A DNA stretch of 54,758 bases from a virus. Position numbers and translations under genes: made by a program. Below the pieces are notes generated by a model. That model did no database searches. It was not told the DNA's origin and saw only the letters and a program-made list of their open reading frames with translations. This document shows, piece after piece, positions 41,756 to 50,800 of the stretch. The DNA is taken from IMG/VR virus record IMGVR_UViG_3300025771_000034, positions 1-54,758 of that record; one strand, written 5' to 3'. Each line of letters opens with the position of its first letter. Positions within the stretch are counted from its first letter, which is position 1.

Positions 41756-43312
41756 TTATGCAGTTGTTCTGCCTTCTCCTCCTGGATTTCTTCCAGTTTC
41801 TGTTGCGGAGGAGTCAGTAGCGTTATTTTGTCGTTCTGTATCTCTTTGTCTGTTACCTGTAATTTGTGCCCTTGATTCCGCTCTTTGTTGTGCTGTTAGT
41901 TCAACTGGTGATTGACCGCCATCTCGTACAGGCATTCCCATTCTTTGTCTTACTTCATTTGGAACAATAACCTGAGTCTTGAGATATCTTTCATCAATCT
42001 GACTTTGTGTATTTTCATCTGTTAATGTAAATTCATTTAGTCTAAAGTTAAACATATCTGTTTTTTCTTTTACTATTTTATTTATTACCTTTTCTAAAGT
42101 TCTTTGTGCTGGTCGTGCAACCTGTTCCTTAAATGTACGATCCGATGCTAGTGCAGCGGCAATAGACATGCCCTGACCGCCACCAACCTTTGATATTGGT
42201 GTTTGATGAGCCATAAGAATATCTTCACGATTAGACTTGCGGTACTTTTCAAAAGAGCCTTCTTGTACGCCATTTTCAATTGGCTCCATATTAAACTCTA
42301 CCTTGTTATCTCCTGTATCTCCAGGAAGAGGGATGTAGAGTGTTCTGTGGCTTTGTCCTTTGAGTCCAGACTGCAAAAATCTAAACAGCTTATCTTCTGC
42401 ATCTGTACTTAGCTTTGCACCCTTAAGAGTAACGATGTATCGTGGCACTGCCTTATTCTCAAAATAGTCAATGTTGTAGCGACCAGCAAGTGTGTCACCA
42501 ACTAGTGATGTAGAAGCAGCCAAGATATCTGGAACACCATAATAGCTATTACGAGGGGTATATTTCTTAATATGAATTAGCTCGTTTGGTCGCGGATCTG
42601 TTGTTACATTGTTGGGTGTTTTTACATCTTGGAAATTTCTGAAGAATACTGTTCTTTGATTAACTACCTGAATGTATCCATCGCGTTCTCTTCTAACGCG
42701 AATAGTTGTTGCAGGAATATGACCGATATATCCAATTTCTCCAGAAGTTGTTCTACCTACCTCAATATATCCATTTCCAGTTGCCTCATAATCAGTAAAG
42801 GCTTTTTCAAGAACGTGAGTCAGAGTATCTTCATCATTAAGATCTTCAAGCCATTCCATAACCATAGCCTTTGCTCTGTCAGCTTTTCTTTGTGCACGCA
42901 TTCTCTGATCATCATTGCCAGCATCTTCAATCCTGTCCATAAGATTGGGAGTTGGTTCTAGATGATATCCAAGGCCAACAATGTTTGATACCTTGGCATT
43001 TACCGCTGCATGGTTAGCAAAATTTGTTTCATAAAAATTAGCAAGCTCGTCAAGGTTGTATGGTGGAACAATAACATCAAAAAGTCCATAGGCAGTTGTA
43101 ATATCCATATCTGGAATTAGCTGCTTTGACTTTGCCCCGTCTTGTCCTGTCCAAACCTTATTTAGTCTAGAAATACGACGCTTAAAATTAGGATTAAGTC
43201 CAGTATATGATTTTACTGTTTCTACACCAGCATTGAATGGATCAAATTTTGATATCTTGTTTGATTGAGGATTATCAATTCTTGCTCTACCCTCGTAGTC
43301 GTCATTCTCCAT
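41756..43312 (-). CDS. portal protein
   Basis: 518 residues, normal length for a siphovirus portal. Typical stretches include FYETNFANHAAVNAKVSNIVGLGYHLEPTP in pieces, EKAFTDYEATGNGYIEVGRT and YIGHIPATTIRVRR. The crown-helix region KGQSHRTLYIPLPGD and a C-terminal Gln/Arg-rich tail (RQRDTERQNNATDSS) follow. It forms the dodecameric DNA entry channel and docks the terminase. It overlaps the 114-residue gene by 11 bases. Confidence 0.92.
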   Translation of the reverse strand: MENDDYEGRARIDNPQSNKISKFDPFNAGVETVKSYTGLNPNFKRRISRLNKVWTGQDGAKSKQLIPDMDITTAYGLFDVIVPPYNLDELANFYETNFANHAAVNAKVSNIVGLGYHLEPTPNLMDRIEDAGNDDQRMRAQRKADRAKAMVMEWLEDLNDEDTLTHVLEKAFTDYEATGNGYIEVGRTTSGEIGYIGHIPATTIRVRRERDGYIQVVNQRTVFFRNFQDVKTPNNVTTDPRPNELIHIKKYTPRNSYYGVPDILAASTSLVGDTLAGRYNIDYFENKAVPRYIVTLKGAKLSTDAEDKLFRFLQSGLKGQSHRTLYIPLPGDTGDNKVEFNMEPIENGVQEGSFEKYRKSNREDILMAHQTPISKVGGGQGMSIAAALASDRTFKEQVARPAQRTLEKVINKIVKEKTDMFNFRLNEFTLTDENTQSQIDERYLKTQVIVPNEVRQRMGMPVRDGGQSPVELTAQQRAESRAQITGNRQRDTERQNNATDSSATETGRNPGGEGRTTA

Positions 43313-43646
43313 GCGCTCTTAGTCCCTTTGCTGCGTCATACCATGCACCCAGATCTGTTTCGCTAGGAATATACCCCTGGCTCATTCTGTCAATCTGTTC
43401 CGAATGTTCTTCATCAGTAATTCTTCTTACGCCTGCTTTAAACTCTGGCTTACCATCTGGAAATCCATAATAAGCTGCCGCCTTGGTAATTTTAGCCATT
43501 GCCTGAATATCACCATTACGAGCAGGAATATTCATGATGTTACCATTGCCATCACCAGCCAACTTTCCATTAGGAAGCTTCCAAACATAGATGCCATCGT
43601 CACCTTGCTTTTCTATTACAGTTAGCTTTGGATTAGAGGATGCCAT
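43302..43646 (-). CDS. conserved hypothetical protein before the portal gene
   Basis: 114 residues. GDDGIYVWKLPNGKLAGDGNGNIMNIPARNGD in pieces, then YGFPDGKPEFKAGVRRITDEEHSEQ. I recall similar proteins directly upstream of portal genes in actinophages. Function unknown; a head-assembly role is an inference from order. No ribosome site precedes the ATG at 43646, while a TACAAT lies seven bases upstream, so translation is probably leaderless. Confidence 0.75.
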   Translation of the reverse strand: MASSNPKLTVIEKQGDDGIYVWKLPNGKLAGDGNGNIMNIPARNGDIQAMAKITKAAAYYGFPDGKPEFKAGVRRITDEEHSEQIDRMSQGYIPSETDLGAWYDAAKGLRAHGE

Positions 43647-43653
43647 GTCAACA

Positions 43654-43659
43654 ATTGTA
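43654..43659 (-). promoter_or_regulatory. -10 element of the head operon (leaderless type)
   Basis: Minus strand TACAAT (43659-43654) followed by TGTTGAC and ATG. It predicts a leader of about one base and lies between the ribonucleotide reductase stop and the 114-residue gene. Confidence 0.5.
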
Positions 43660-43679
43660 CCATAATTAGCATGACTCAG

Positions 43680-45638
43680 CTAGTTTTTGACACTAGCTAG
43701 GTCACCAATATCAACTATCTCGCAAGATCCTGCAACACAACTTAGCTCTTGTGATCCAGTAGTTCCGTCTTCTGTCTCATAAACAGTAAGCATCTCCCAT
43801 GGAATATTTGTGGGCATATTCTTTAGTGCTTCCTCATATTCTTCCTTTGTGCAAGACTGGTAGGGTGCTTGCTTGTAAGAATGCTCAACTGCTGGCAAGA
43901 ATGAAACGCCACCGATTTGATCAAAGTTGTCATAGACCCATGCCCCTACGCTCATCCATTCATCTTCATGAACATTAATGGTGACAGATGGGTTATGCTC
44001 TGTCCAATGATTACGATAGGTTTTCCATAGTTCTAGATGATCAATGGCTGAAATATCTTCTGTAACTACCGCGTTCTTTGGAGCCTTTACGGGGAAGTAG
44101 AAAACGGTAGTATCATTTGGCTTCATAACATCTGGCTCATTTGGAATACCACAATCAATAAGGAATCGTGTTAGTGGATCTTTATTATCTCCACGAACAG
44201 AACGAATGTAATATTCTGAATACCATGGATGAATGCCACTTGATACACCAGTTAACTGCGATACTGTTCCAGAAGGCTTAACACAAGTAACAGACATGGA
44301 CTGATTAATTCCAAGTCTTTCAGCTTCCTTCTTATTTGTTTCTACTGCTGATTCACGGAGATTATCTAATAGAGAAGATAGATTAGCATTATTATTTGAT
44401 GTTAGCTTATTTCCATAAATACCTGTGAGTGATACCCCAAGTAGTCTTTCCTCCTCGCAGTTATCTTTCCATGACTTACGAATATACTTAAAGTTTGTAA
44501 GAGTAGATTGCCAGGTTCCAAAGATGGAGGCGAGTTCTACCTTCTTCTTAAGATCTTCTTCTGTATCAGAAGCTTCAATAATTACCTCTGTTAGATTACA
44601 AAATTCATTGGGTCGTAGAAGAATTTCGCCACATGGGTTGGTTCCTGCTACCTTAGAAGAATCACGACGACCGAAACTATCAATGTGCTTGCGAACGCTA
44701 TCAAGGTTATAAATTCCTCTTTCCCCTGATTTTGACTCATAAAGGTTTCTCCACTCACGCAGAAACTGCGCTGTATTTGGCTTCATGTTGTAAACAGCAG
44801 AGTTATTTGCTAGAGCACGCTGGCCTTCATTCTCCCACCAGTTTCCACTCTTTGCCTTTGCCATTTCAAAGTCATCAAGGTTGGACAACGAGATAAGTGC
44901 AGAGCGACGAACGCCACCTACAACAACTACCTCTCCTATTTTACACATAATATCGTGTGCTTCAATAGGCTTAAGTCTGCGTCCCGCTGCATTTCTAAAT
45001 ACATCGACAGTAAACTGGAATAGTGCATGTAGTGGCTCTGGGCCTGATGCACGACCACCAAAAGTCTTAAGCCTTGCTCCTGCTGGACGAACCTTTGTCA
45101 TATCCCAATTAGGGATCTGCCCCTGATAAAGAAGTGCAATAAGTTCTTTGTATGCTTTAGCCCAACCAAGCTTAGAGTCCTCAACAACGATGGTTGTTCC
45201 TGTTGGAAACATTTGTTCTGCTACAACGGGTAGTTGGTCTGTATATTTTTGCTCAACACTAAATCCAACTCCTGTACCATTCATCAAAATATACATAGCC
45301 TCATCGAATGCTCTTGGGCTATCAACCGCAATAAATGAGCAGTTGTAGGCAGCAATGTTATCACGCTCAAGTGCTGGGCCTGCCGTCATCATAGCACGCA
45401 TAGAAGGCATGATCTTATGATTAATAATGGCATCACGAACTTCATCAAAAATTGGTGCACTATCTTTATATTCGTAGTTGTTGACAAGATGACTCTTCAT
45501 AAAGTTCATAAGTCTATCTACTGTTTCCACCCATGTCTCTCGCCTATTTTCTTCCTCCATCCACCTGGCGTATCTGCTGATGTGGATGAAATTTCTGTAG
45601 TGATCCTTTATCGAACCGTTATTATTAATGAGAGACAA
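43680..45638 (-). CDS. nrdJ: class II (adenosylcobalamin-dependent) ribonucleotide reductase
   Basis: 652 residues of the monomeric RTPR type, about 90 shorter than the Lactobacillus enzyme. Cys100 (YNCSF), Cys336 and Glu338 (NPCGEI), Cys347 (NEFCNL) and the C-terminal Cys634/Cys639 (CVAGSC) match in spacing the redox pair, thiyl cysteine and tail pair of that family. It reduces ribonucleoside triphosphates to deoxy forms using a B12-derived radical, so the phage depends on host cobalamin. The start is a TTG at 45638 with AAAGGAAG nine bases upstream. Its promoter overlaps the divergent gene. Confidence 0.93.
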   Translation of the reverse strand: MSLINNNGSIKDHYRNFIHISRYARWMEEENRRETWVETVDRLMNFMKSHLVNNYEYKDSAPIFDEVRDAIINHKIMPSMRAMMTAGPALERDNIAAYNCSFIAVDSPRAFDEAMYILMNGTGVGFSVEQKYTDQLPVVAEQMFPTGTTIVVEDSKLGWAKAYKELIALLYQGQIPNWDMTKVRPAGARLKTFGGRASGPEPLHALFQFTVDVFRNAAGRRLKPIEAHDIMCKIGEVVVVGGVRRSALISLSNLDDFEMAKAKSGNWWENEGQRALANNSAVYNMKPNTAQFLREWRNLYESKSGERGIYNLDSVRKHIDSFGRRDSSKVAGTNPCGEILLRPNEFCNLTEVIIEASDTEEDLKKKVELASIFGTWQSTLTNFKYIRKSWKDNCEEERLLGVSLTGIYGNKLTSNNNANLSSLLDNLRESAVETNKKEAERLGINQSMSVTCVKPSGTVSQLTGVSSGIHPWYSEYYIRSVRGDNKDPLTRFLIDCGIPNEPDVMKPNDTTVFYFPVKAPKNAVVTEDISAIDHLELWKTYRNHWTEHNPSVTINVHEDEWMSVGAWVYDNFDQIGGVSFLPAVEHSYKQAPYQSCTKEEYEEALKNMPTNIPWEMLTVYETEDGTTGSQELSCVAGSCEIVDIGDLASVKN

Positions 45639-45653
45639 TTAAAAACACTTCCT

Positions 45654-45680
45654 TTGATAGATTTATTAGTAAGATATAAT
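45654..45680 (+). promoter_or_regulatory. promoter of the plus-strand 76-residue gene
   Basis: TTGATA (45654-45659) with 15 bases, or TTTGAT with 16, then a perfect TATAAT (45675-45680). The predicted start is near 45687 and TTAAGGAG lies seven bases before the ATG at 45708. Confidence 0.7.
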
Positions 45681-45692
45681 TCTATCAGAATT
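45678..45692. repeat. palindrome spanning two divergent -10 elements
   Basis: AATTCT-ATC-AGAATT, perfect 6-bp arms. It covers the end of the plus-strand -10 (45675-45680) and the minus-strand -10 (45679-45684), so a bound protein would block both promoters. Confidence 0.6.
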
Positions 45693-45706
45693 TTAAGGAG
45701 AGTCAA
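45679..45706 (-). promoter_or_regulatory. promoter of the ribonucleotide reductase gene
   Basis: Minus strand: TTGACT (45706-45701), 16 bases, TAGAAT (45684-45679). Predicted start near 45672, leader about 34 bases with AAAGGAAG before the TTG. It overlaps the plus-strand promoter almost completely. Confidence 0.65.
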
Positions 45707-45707
45707 C

Positions 45708-45938
45708 ATGGAACTAACAATTCAAGAGGTACATACTTATAACGATTTGATAAACAAAGGTGAGGCCGAACCACTTGATCTACCTGGCTGTGACACAAGT
45801 GAATTTGGGGGGCTGGTGATACCTAGACTAGATGAAGATGATCGTGTATACTTTCACGATCTTGCGTCGGGCGTTAATGTCTACCCAGGAATAAACACAA
45901 TAGAAAAAATCAAGAAAGCTATTGACAAAATAAAGTAA
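45708..45938 (+). CDS. 76-residue acidic protein, possible regulator
   Basis: The ATG at 45708 with AAGGAG at ideal distance is the start; the open frame extends farther upstream only by chance through the promoter. The protein (MELTIQEVHTYNDLINKGEAE, LDLPGCDTSEFGGLVIPRLDED in pieces, and a basic helix IEKIKKAIDKIK) is compact and acidic with one cysteine. It is one of only two genes on this strand. No family recognised. It could act on the shared control region, but I see no HTH. Confidence 0.75.
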   Translation: MELTIQEVHTYNDLINKGEAEPLDLPGCDTSEFGGLVIPRLDEDDRVYFHDLASGVNVYPGINTIEKIKKAIDKIK

Positions 45939-45974
45939 TCAAGATACCATGGATGGGTGGTCAGGGAGGGAATA

Positions 45975-46023
45975 GATCTAATATATAAATATTAATAATA
46001 TATAAATATATATAATATAGATC
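45975..46023. repeat. AT-only repeat tract bounded by GATCTA/TAGATC
   Basis: Inverted ends GATCTA (45975-45980) and TAGATC (46018-46023) enclose 37 bases of pure A/T. Two direct copies of ATATATAAATAT (45981-45992 and 45998-46009) lie 17 bases apart. It is a candidate for a melting region, an iteron-like binding site or simply an AT-rich promoter-upstream region. The rest of the 45939-46115 gap holds the promoter and leader of the next gene. Confidence 0.6.
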
Positions 46024-46053
46024 ACATTCCATTCATAAATTCTGTTATTTCAT

Positions 46054-46082
46054 TTGACATACATTTTTTTATTATGTATGCT
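46054..46082 (+). promoter_or_regulatory. promoter of the secreted lytic enzyme gene
   Basis: TTGACA (46054-46059), 17 bases, TATGCT (46077-46082). The leader is about 27 bases and carries AGGAGG six bases from the ATG. Confidence 0.75.
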
Positions 46083-46115
46083 AGATGAACTGTTGTCACC
46101 GTCAGGAGGAAACAG

Positions 46116-46637
46116 ATGATAACAAAACTGATAGGAGGTTTGGTAGGAATGATGATGTTATTTGCAACCCCTGCCTACGCCTCTGATGCGGTCGATGCTA
46201 AATCTGCAATAACCGCGACGGCGAAAGTCGTGTATATCAGCCAAGAGCATAAGTATGCTAGGTCTGATACCGCACAGGATATGAAGGGCTATGAGCCATC
46301 TTTGTATCGCGGTAAATGGTTCGATTCTAAATGGGAAAATTCTCGTAAATGTATTATGAAGCGTGAATCCCGTTTTTCTTATCGGGCCGCCAATAAGTCA
46401 TCCTCGGCAAGAGGAGCCTATCAATTCTTGGACTCTCAATGGAGAGATGGGCTTGTTTGGATGATGTTAAAGGAATCCAAGAAAACAAAAGATGGTTTGT
46501 CAGCTGAAATTAAGACTTTATTTGATAAACCAATTCATAAATGGTCAAGGTATTATCAAGACCGTGCTTTTTACACCGCTTGGCAAGATGGTAGTGGCAA
46601 GAAGCATTGGTATTATCCTGGTCATAACTGTTACTAA
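46116..46637 (+). CDS. secreted lytic transglycosylase/Rpf-like protein
   Basis: 173 residues. A signal peptide (residues 1-22, MITKLIGGLVGMMMLFATPAYA) is followed by a linker and a lysozyme-like domain. The domain has KCIMKRESRFSYRAANKSSS with Glu84 as the likely catalytic acid, ARGAYQFLDSQW at 98-109, and a C-terminal HNCY. Cys79 and Cys172 probably form a disulfide. It should cut peptidoglycan outside the cytoplasm. The strand, strong promoter and terminator set it apart from its neighbours, and its GC-richer codons hint at acquisition from the host. It is the only lysis-type gene seen here. Confidence 0.8.
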   Translation: MITKLIGGLVGMMMLFATPAYASDAVDAKSAITATAKVVYISQEHKYARSDTAQDMKGYEPSLYRGKWFDSKWENSRKCIMKRESRFSYRAANKSSSARGAYQFLDSQWRDGLVWMMLKESKKTKDGLSAEIKTLFDKPIHKWSRYYQDRAFYTAWQDGSGKKHWYYPGHNCY

Positions 46638-46645
46638 ATAGATTA

Positions 46646-46698
46646 GCGGGGCAGAAAACCTAATTCAAAAGGTGGCAACATTCTGCCCTGCTTTTCTA
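46646..46698. terminator. bidirectional terminator between convergent genes
   Basis: GCGGGGCAGAA (46646-46656) pairs with TTCTGCCCTGC (46681-46691), 11 bp with one G-U, around a 24-base loop that itself contains an ACCT/AGGT hairpin. TTTTCTATT follows on the plus strand. It ends the lytic enzyme gene and overlaps the end of the convergent glycosyltransferase gene at 46696. Confidence 0.85.
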
Positions 46699-47787
46699 TT
46701 GCTCTTTAATTTGATGAATTACTTCATCCCATTCAGATCTACGAACTTCCATTGTTTGGTATTTTTTAATGCCCTCAAGATTTCTTTCTACATCTTCTTT
46801 TCTTGTATTGGGATTTAAAAGTTCTTCAGAGTGTTGCAACCATTCCTCTTGATTTCTTGCTACCCTTCCTACCCCTTGCTGCTCTAAAAGCTCGTACTCT
46901 GGACTCCAGGACGCTATAAAAGGCACACCAGCAGCAGCATATTCCAAACCTTTAATAGAAGACTTTGCATGATTAAATCCAACATCATTTAGTGGAACTA
47001 AGCCAACATCAATTTTTCTAAAAAGACTTGGATACTTACTAATTTTTTCCATAGCCTGTTTTGTTGACTTAACAGCTTTTGGAATTCCTAGTTGGTCCCT
47101 AGCCTCTTTTGCATTTTTAATTGCTCCAGAATGATGAAATGTTAAATGATTTTTTTCTAAGAAATTTCCAAACCACGGAGATAATTGTTCAAGGTCATTA
47201 GATCTCCATGGAGTTGCACCAACCCAACCAAATTGCGGCAGCCATCGTGAGTGGTCTTTTCTTTGCGTCCATCTATCCAAATCTATACCATTACGAACCA
47301 TGTATACGTTTTTATATCCTTTTTCATTCTTATAAAAATCATATAGGAATGGGGTAGAGGTAATAATTGCATCTGCATTTTCAATGATATACATATAATG
47401 CTCACGATTATTACGAGGATTTACTTCTGGGTCTGTCATTTTATGAGCAAGGTTTGATTTTGATAATCCTTCAAACCAGTCATCAATATCCACCGCTATT
47501 TTTTGTCCTAGTTTTTTTGCCTCATTTATTTTGCTAGCAATAGACTCAAGCATAATTAGTTTTAATACAATAACATCCCAACCATGAATAGCCTTGTTGT
47601 CTGGAACCAATAATCCAAATCCATGGTCTTCATTCCATCCAGGGAATCCAATTCCTACATCCCATCCATTTTTTTCAAGCTCTTTCATTGGAAGGTAGCA
47701 TCTGTACCAGGCGCACCCATTTGGTTCTACTGGATTACTGCCTAAAGTAAAGTCATATGTTAAAAAAGATACTGTTGGTTTTGCCAT
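46696..47787 (-). CDS. GT-B glycosyltransferase (GT4-like)
   Basis: 363 residues. The N-terminal half binds acceptor (NPVEPNGCAWYRCYLPMKELEKNGW in pieces, KIAVDIDDWF). The C-terminal half has the donor-binding motif SIKGLEYAAAGVPFIASWSPEYELL with the conserved Glu, and VRNGIDLDRW near 165. This is the GT4 layout. It probably modifies phage DNA, capsid or tail proteins or a host surface glycan. It is the last gene before the convergent terminator and has its own 17-bp-spaced promoter. Confidence 0.85.
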   Translation of the reverse strand: MAKPTVSFLTYDFTLGSNPVEPNGCAWYRCYLPMKELEKNGWDVGIGFPGWNEDHGFGLLVPDNKAIHGWDVIVLKLIMLESIASKINEAKKLGQKIAVDIDDWFEGLSKSNLAHKMTDPEVNPRNNREHYMYIIENADAIITSTPFLYDFYKNEKGYKNVYMVRNGIDLDRWTQRKDHSRWLPQFGWVGATPWRSNDLEQLSPWFGNFLEKNHLTFHHSGAIKNAKEARDQLGIPKAVKSTKQAMEKISKYPSLFRKIDVGLVPLNDVGFNHAKSSIKGLEYAAAGVPFIASWSPEYELLEQQGVGRVARNQEEWLQHSEELLNPNTRKEDVERNLEGIKKYQTMEVRRSEWDEVIHQIKEQ

Positions 47788-47809
47788 AATTTCCTATTCG
47801 TCATAGGTA

Positions 47810-47838
47810 TTCTACTACAAAAAAATAAAAATGTCTAT
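47810..47838 (-). promoter_or_regulatory. promoter of the 363-residue glycosyltransferase gene
   Basis: Minus strand: TAGACA (47838-47833), 17 bases, TAGAAT (47815-47810). The leader is about 16 bases with AATAGGAAA before the ATG. The -35 overlaps the stop of the LamG-type gene. Confidence 0.7.
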
Positions 47839-50800
47839 ATTGGAGATCCCTCAACAATTTCCCATTGAACATCGGTAAATGTATCTACTCCATTAGAGTA
47901 GACCGATATAGAAGAAATATCTTCTGTTACAGAAATAGAAAGACCAACTTGATTATTGTACTCGTTTGATCCATTTATTATGTATTGATTTGGAACAAAA
48001 ATAATTGATGCGTCCTCCCATGTTAAATCTTGTTCTGCTCCGCTTGGCCTAACAAAGTCTTGCCAATTATTAATAAAATTATTTCCTGCATTAGAAATTA
48101 GCTGCCACCATTTTTTAAGGTAAGCTTTTGATTCTTGATTTGGCGGTTGTGAATATTTATATTCACCAATGTTATTGAATACCATACCAGAATATAGCTC
48201 TATTCTTCCAGTTATATTGTCAAATTCTATTGGATCGGGGAAAGCAATATTTATTGCAGTCCATTGACGCGGATAAATAATTGGATTGTTAACTATTTCA
48301 GAATCTTGGAAGAATATAAAGTTATTATATTCTTTTCCAGTTTTATAATCATAAGCAATAAGTTTTGCTCTTTTACCACTTGATTCTGGATTTAAATAAA
48401 GGTCTATGTCTACATTGTCACTTTTAATTTTTGCAACTTTAAATGGAATGTCTGGAAACTCTGTTATTGGGTACCTTGTCCAAAACTGAATTCCGCCAAC
48501 TTTATAATCTGATTGTTTTTCTTTATTAATAGGAACCAATATTCCACGCTCATATTCTGAATTAAAAGGTTTTACAAATATTCCAGAATATTCTGTTAGG
48601 TATAAGTATGGAGAAGTATCCTTGTATATTGTAAATGGATTTTGTTTTTTATAATTAAATAAATAGTTTTCTCTTGTAAAAGGGTAAACATCATTTGAGT
48701 ATTTTGTTCCAACAGGGTACCCAGATGAGTTGTCAAATGCTATTGACGATAATTCCATTCTTCTTAGTAGTAAATTCTTATAAAGTATTCCTCTTACTTT
48801 TATTTCTAGGTGTATTCCTAAATAATAATCTTTAAAGTCTGGTGTTTTTGGCGGTAAAATAACACTATTATCTAATATTTCATACTTAGTGTTTGTATAA
48901 GCAGATCTATCAAACTCTACCACGTTGTTATAAGACACAGCTTCTGTATTTATAAAGTCTGAGTATGGCTTATTTCCAACCTCAGACTTAGTTTGAAAAG
49001 AAAGATAGGCGTTTACAGATGTATCGTATGAAGTACTTGATTCTAATGAAGATGAAGCATCTTTTAGTTCTTGATATCTGGTATATCCAGAAACAAGTAT
49101 GTTAGAAAAGTCTGCATAAGTAAGTCCAGAAAAATGAAGTTGAGAATATGATGAATATAAAAGATCTATTGATGCATAACTTAAATATCCCTTTAAATAT
49201 TCGTTTACTTCAGCTTTTTTAGGTATATCAAAATTAAATTGAATCATATCTAAATCATAATATGTCTCGTTTAATTCATTAGTGACATATTTACCAAAAA
49301 AAGACAGAGGCTGAAAGTCTTCCCAGTATCCTGTCACACCAATATCTAAATCAACTATATAGTCTTTCTCGCTTGGAATCAATGAGTAATTTGCTGTATA
49401 CTCTATAAGTGATCCTGAGACATTTTCTGTTTCAGTTCTCTGTGCTATAAATGATCCAATAAAATATTTCGAGATATCTTTTTCAAAAAAGAATTCATTA
49501 TTAAAGTGAATAGCATAAATTCTTCCACCAAATGACCTATCTAAATATCCACCGATATTTAATGATATATTATTTAATGAAGAAAAGAAGCTTCCAATAA
49601 TTGAATATTTATCTATTTGTAACTTTTTTATATTTATTCCAGCAACAAAATATTCTGCATCTTCTATTTTTTCAATATGTAAGACTGTTTGATCTCCAGC
49701 AGAAGAAATATAAATATATTTTAGCCAATTTAAATCTAGCTCAATAGATATTGCTTCATTTGTTACTTTATTTCTAAAATATAAAAGAGGCTGCAAAATA
49801 ATGGCAGAATCTGGCGATCTAAATACCCCCGATACAGACTCTAAGTTTTGATCAAGTATATTTATATTATCGTAATAGATACTAACATCTGAGTATAAAA
49901 TATTTTCATTTACAAAGAATTCATTTGTTGCATTATACCAATTATCGTTTGTTATGCTTGACCAATCAACAGTTCCATTATTATAAACTTCTGACCACCT
50001 TAAGAATCTTTCTCTTTCATATAGTGGCTTCATTGTTATGTATGTATATTGATCACTGTCTATATCATTAGCAGTTTTATTTTCTGCATACCACTCAAAC
50101 ACATCAAGGAAGCGTGAATTTCTTTTTAGCTGAACTTCTGGTAGCTGATAATTTGGAGTTGTTAAATGAGTAGATGTTGCATCTAAATTATTAGCGAAAC
50201 CACTTCTCCATGGACTAATATCTGGGTATAAAGAATTCGCTGCATAGTTTGCAAATGAATAGTCAAAAACATATGAATTTGTAGAATAAATATCGTTTGA
50301 TAAATTTACCTCTTTAACTCCTTGACCATATACAAACCTTTTTTTTGCCATCTCTATTGGTACTAAATACGGATAAATAGAAACGCAATCAATTTCAAAG
50401 GGCTGAATAAAATCGCTACCATATATTCCTATCCAGTCTTGATTATTGCCTATTTCATCTTCTTGTGTTGCAAAAACAATGTTGCTTATATCAATTGGCA
50501 TTGTTATTACTTGTTCTCCATTGATCAATAAAGTAGCTTCAGACTGAGAGTATTTAAAGTGCAACAACATTGGTCTATACCATTTGCCAACATAATATGA
50601 TTTAAAATATGGTCCTATTCTTAAAGTTATGAATCCTTCTTCAACATAAACTCCGTCACTTGATTTTACCGCACCAATAATTTTAATTGGATTTGCACCA
50701 ACATTTTCCATTCTTACCCATGCCTCAAGGGTATAGTTATTATATTTTCCAGAGTCGTTTAAGAATCCAAGACCTGGCATTATAATTGATGGGTTGTTGT

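Noticed and set aside
45639-45707. Cobalamin riboswitch upstream of the B12-dependent reductase
   Set aside because: The leader is only about 34 bases and shows no room for the conserved B12-box structure.
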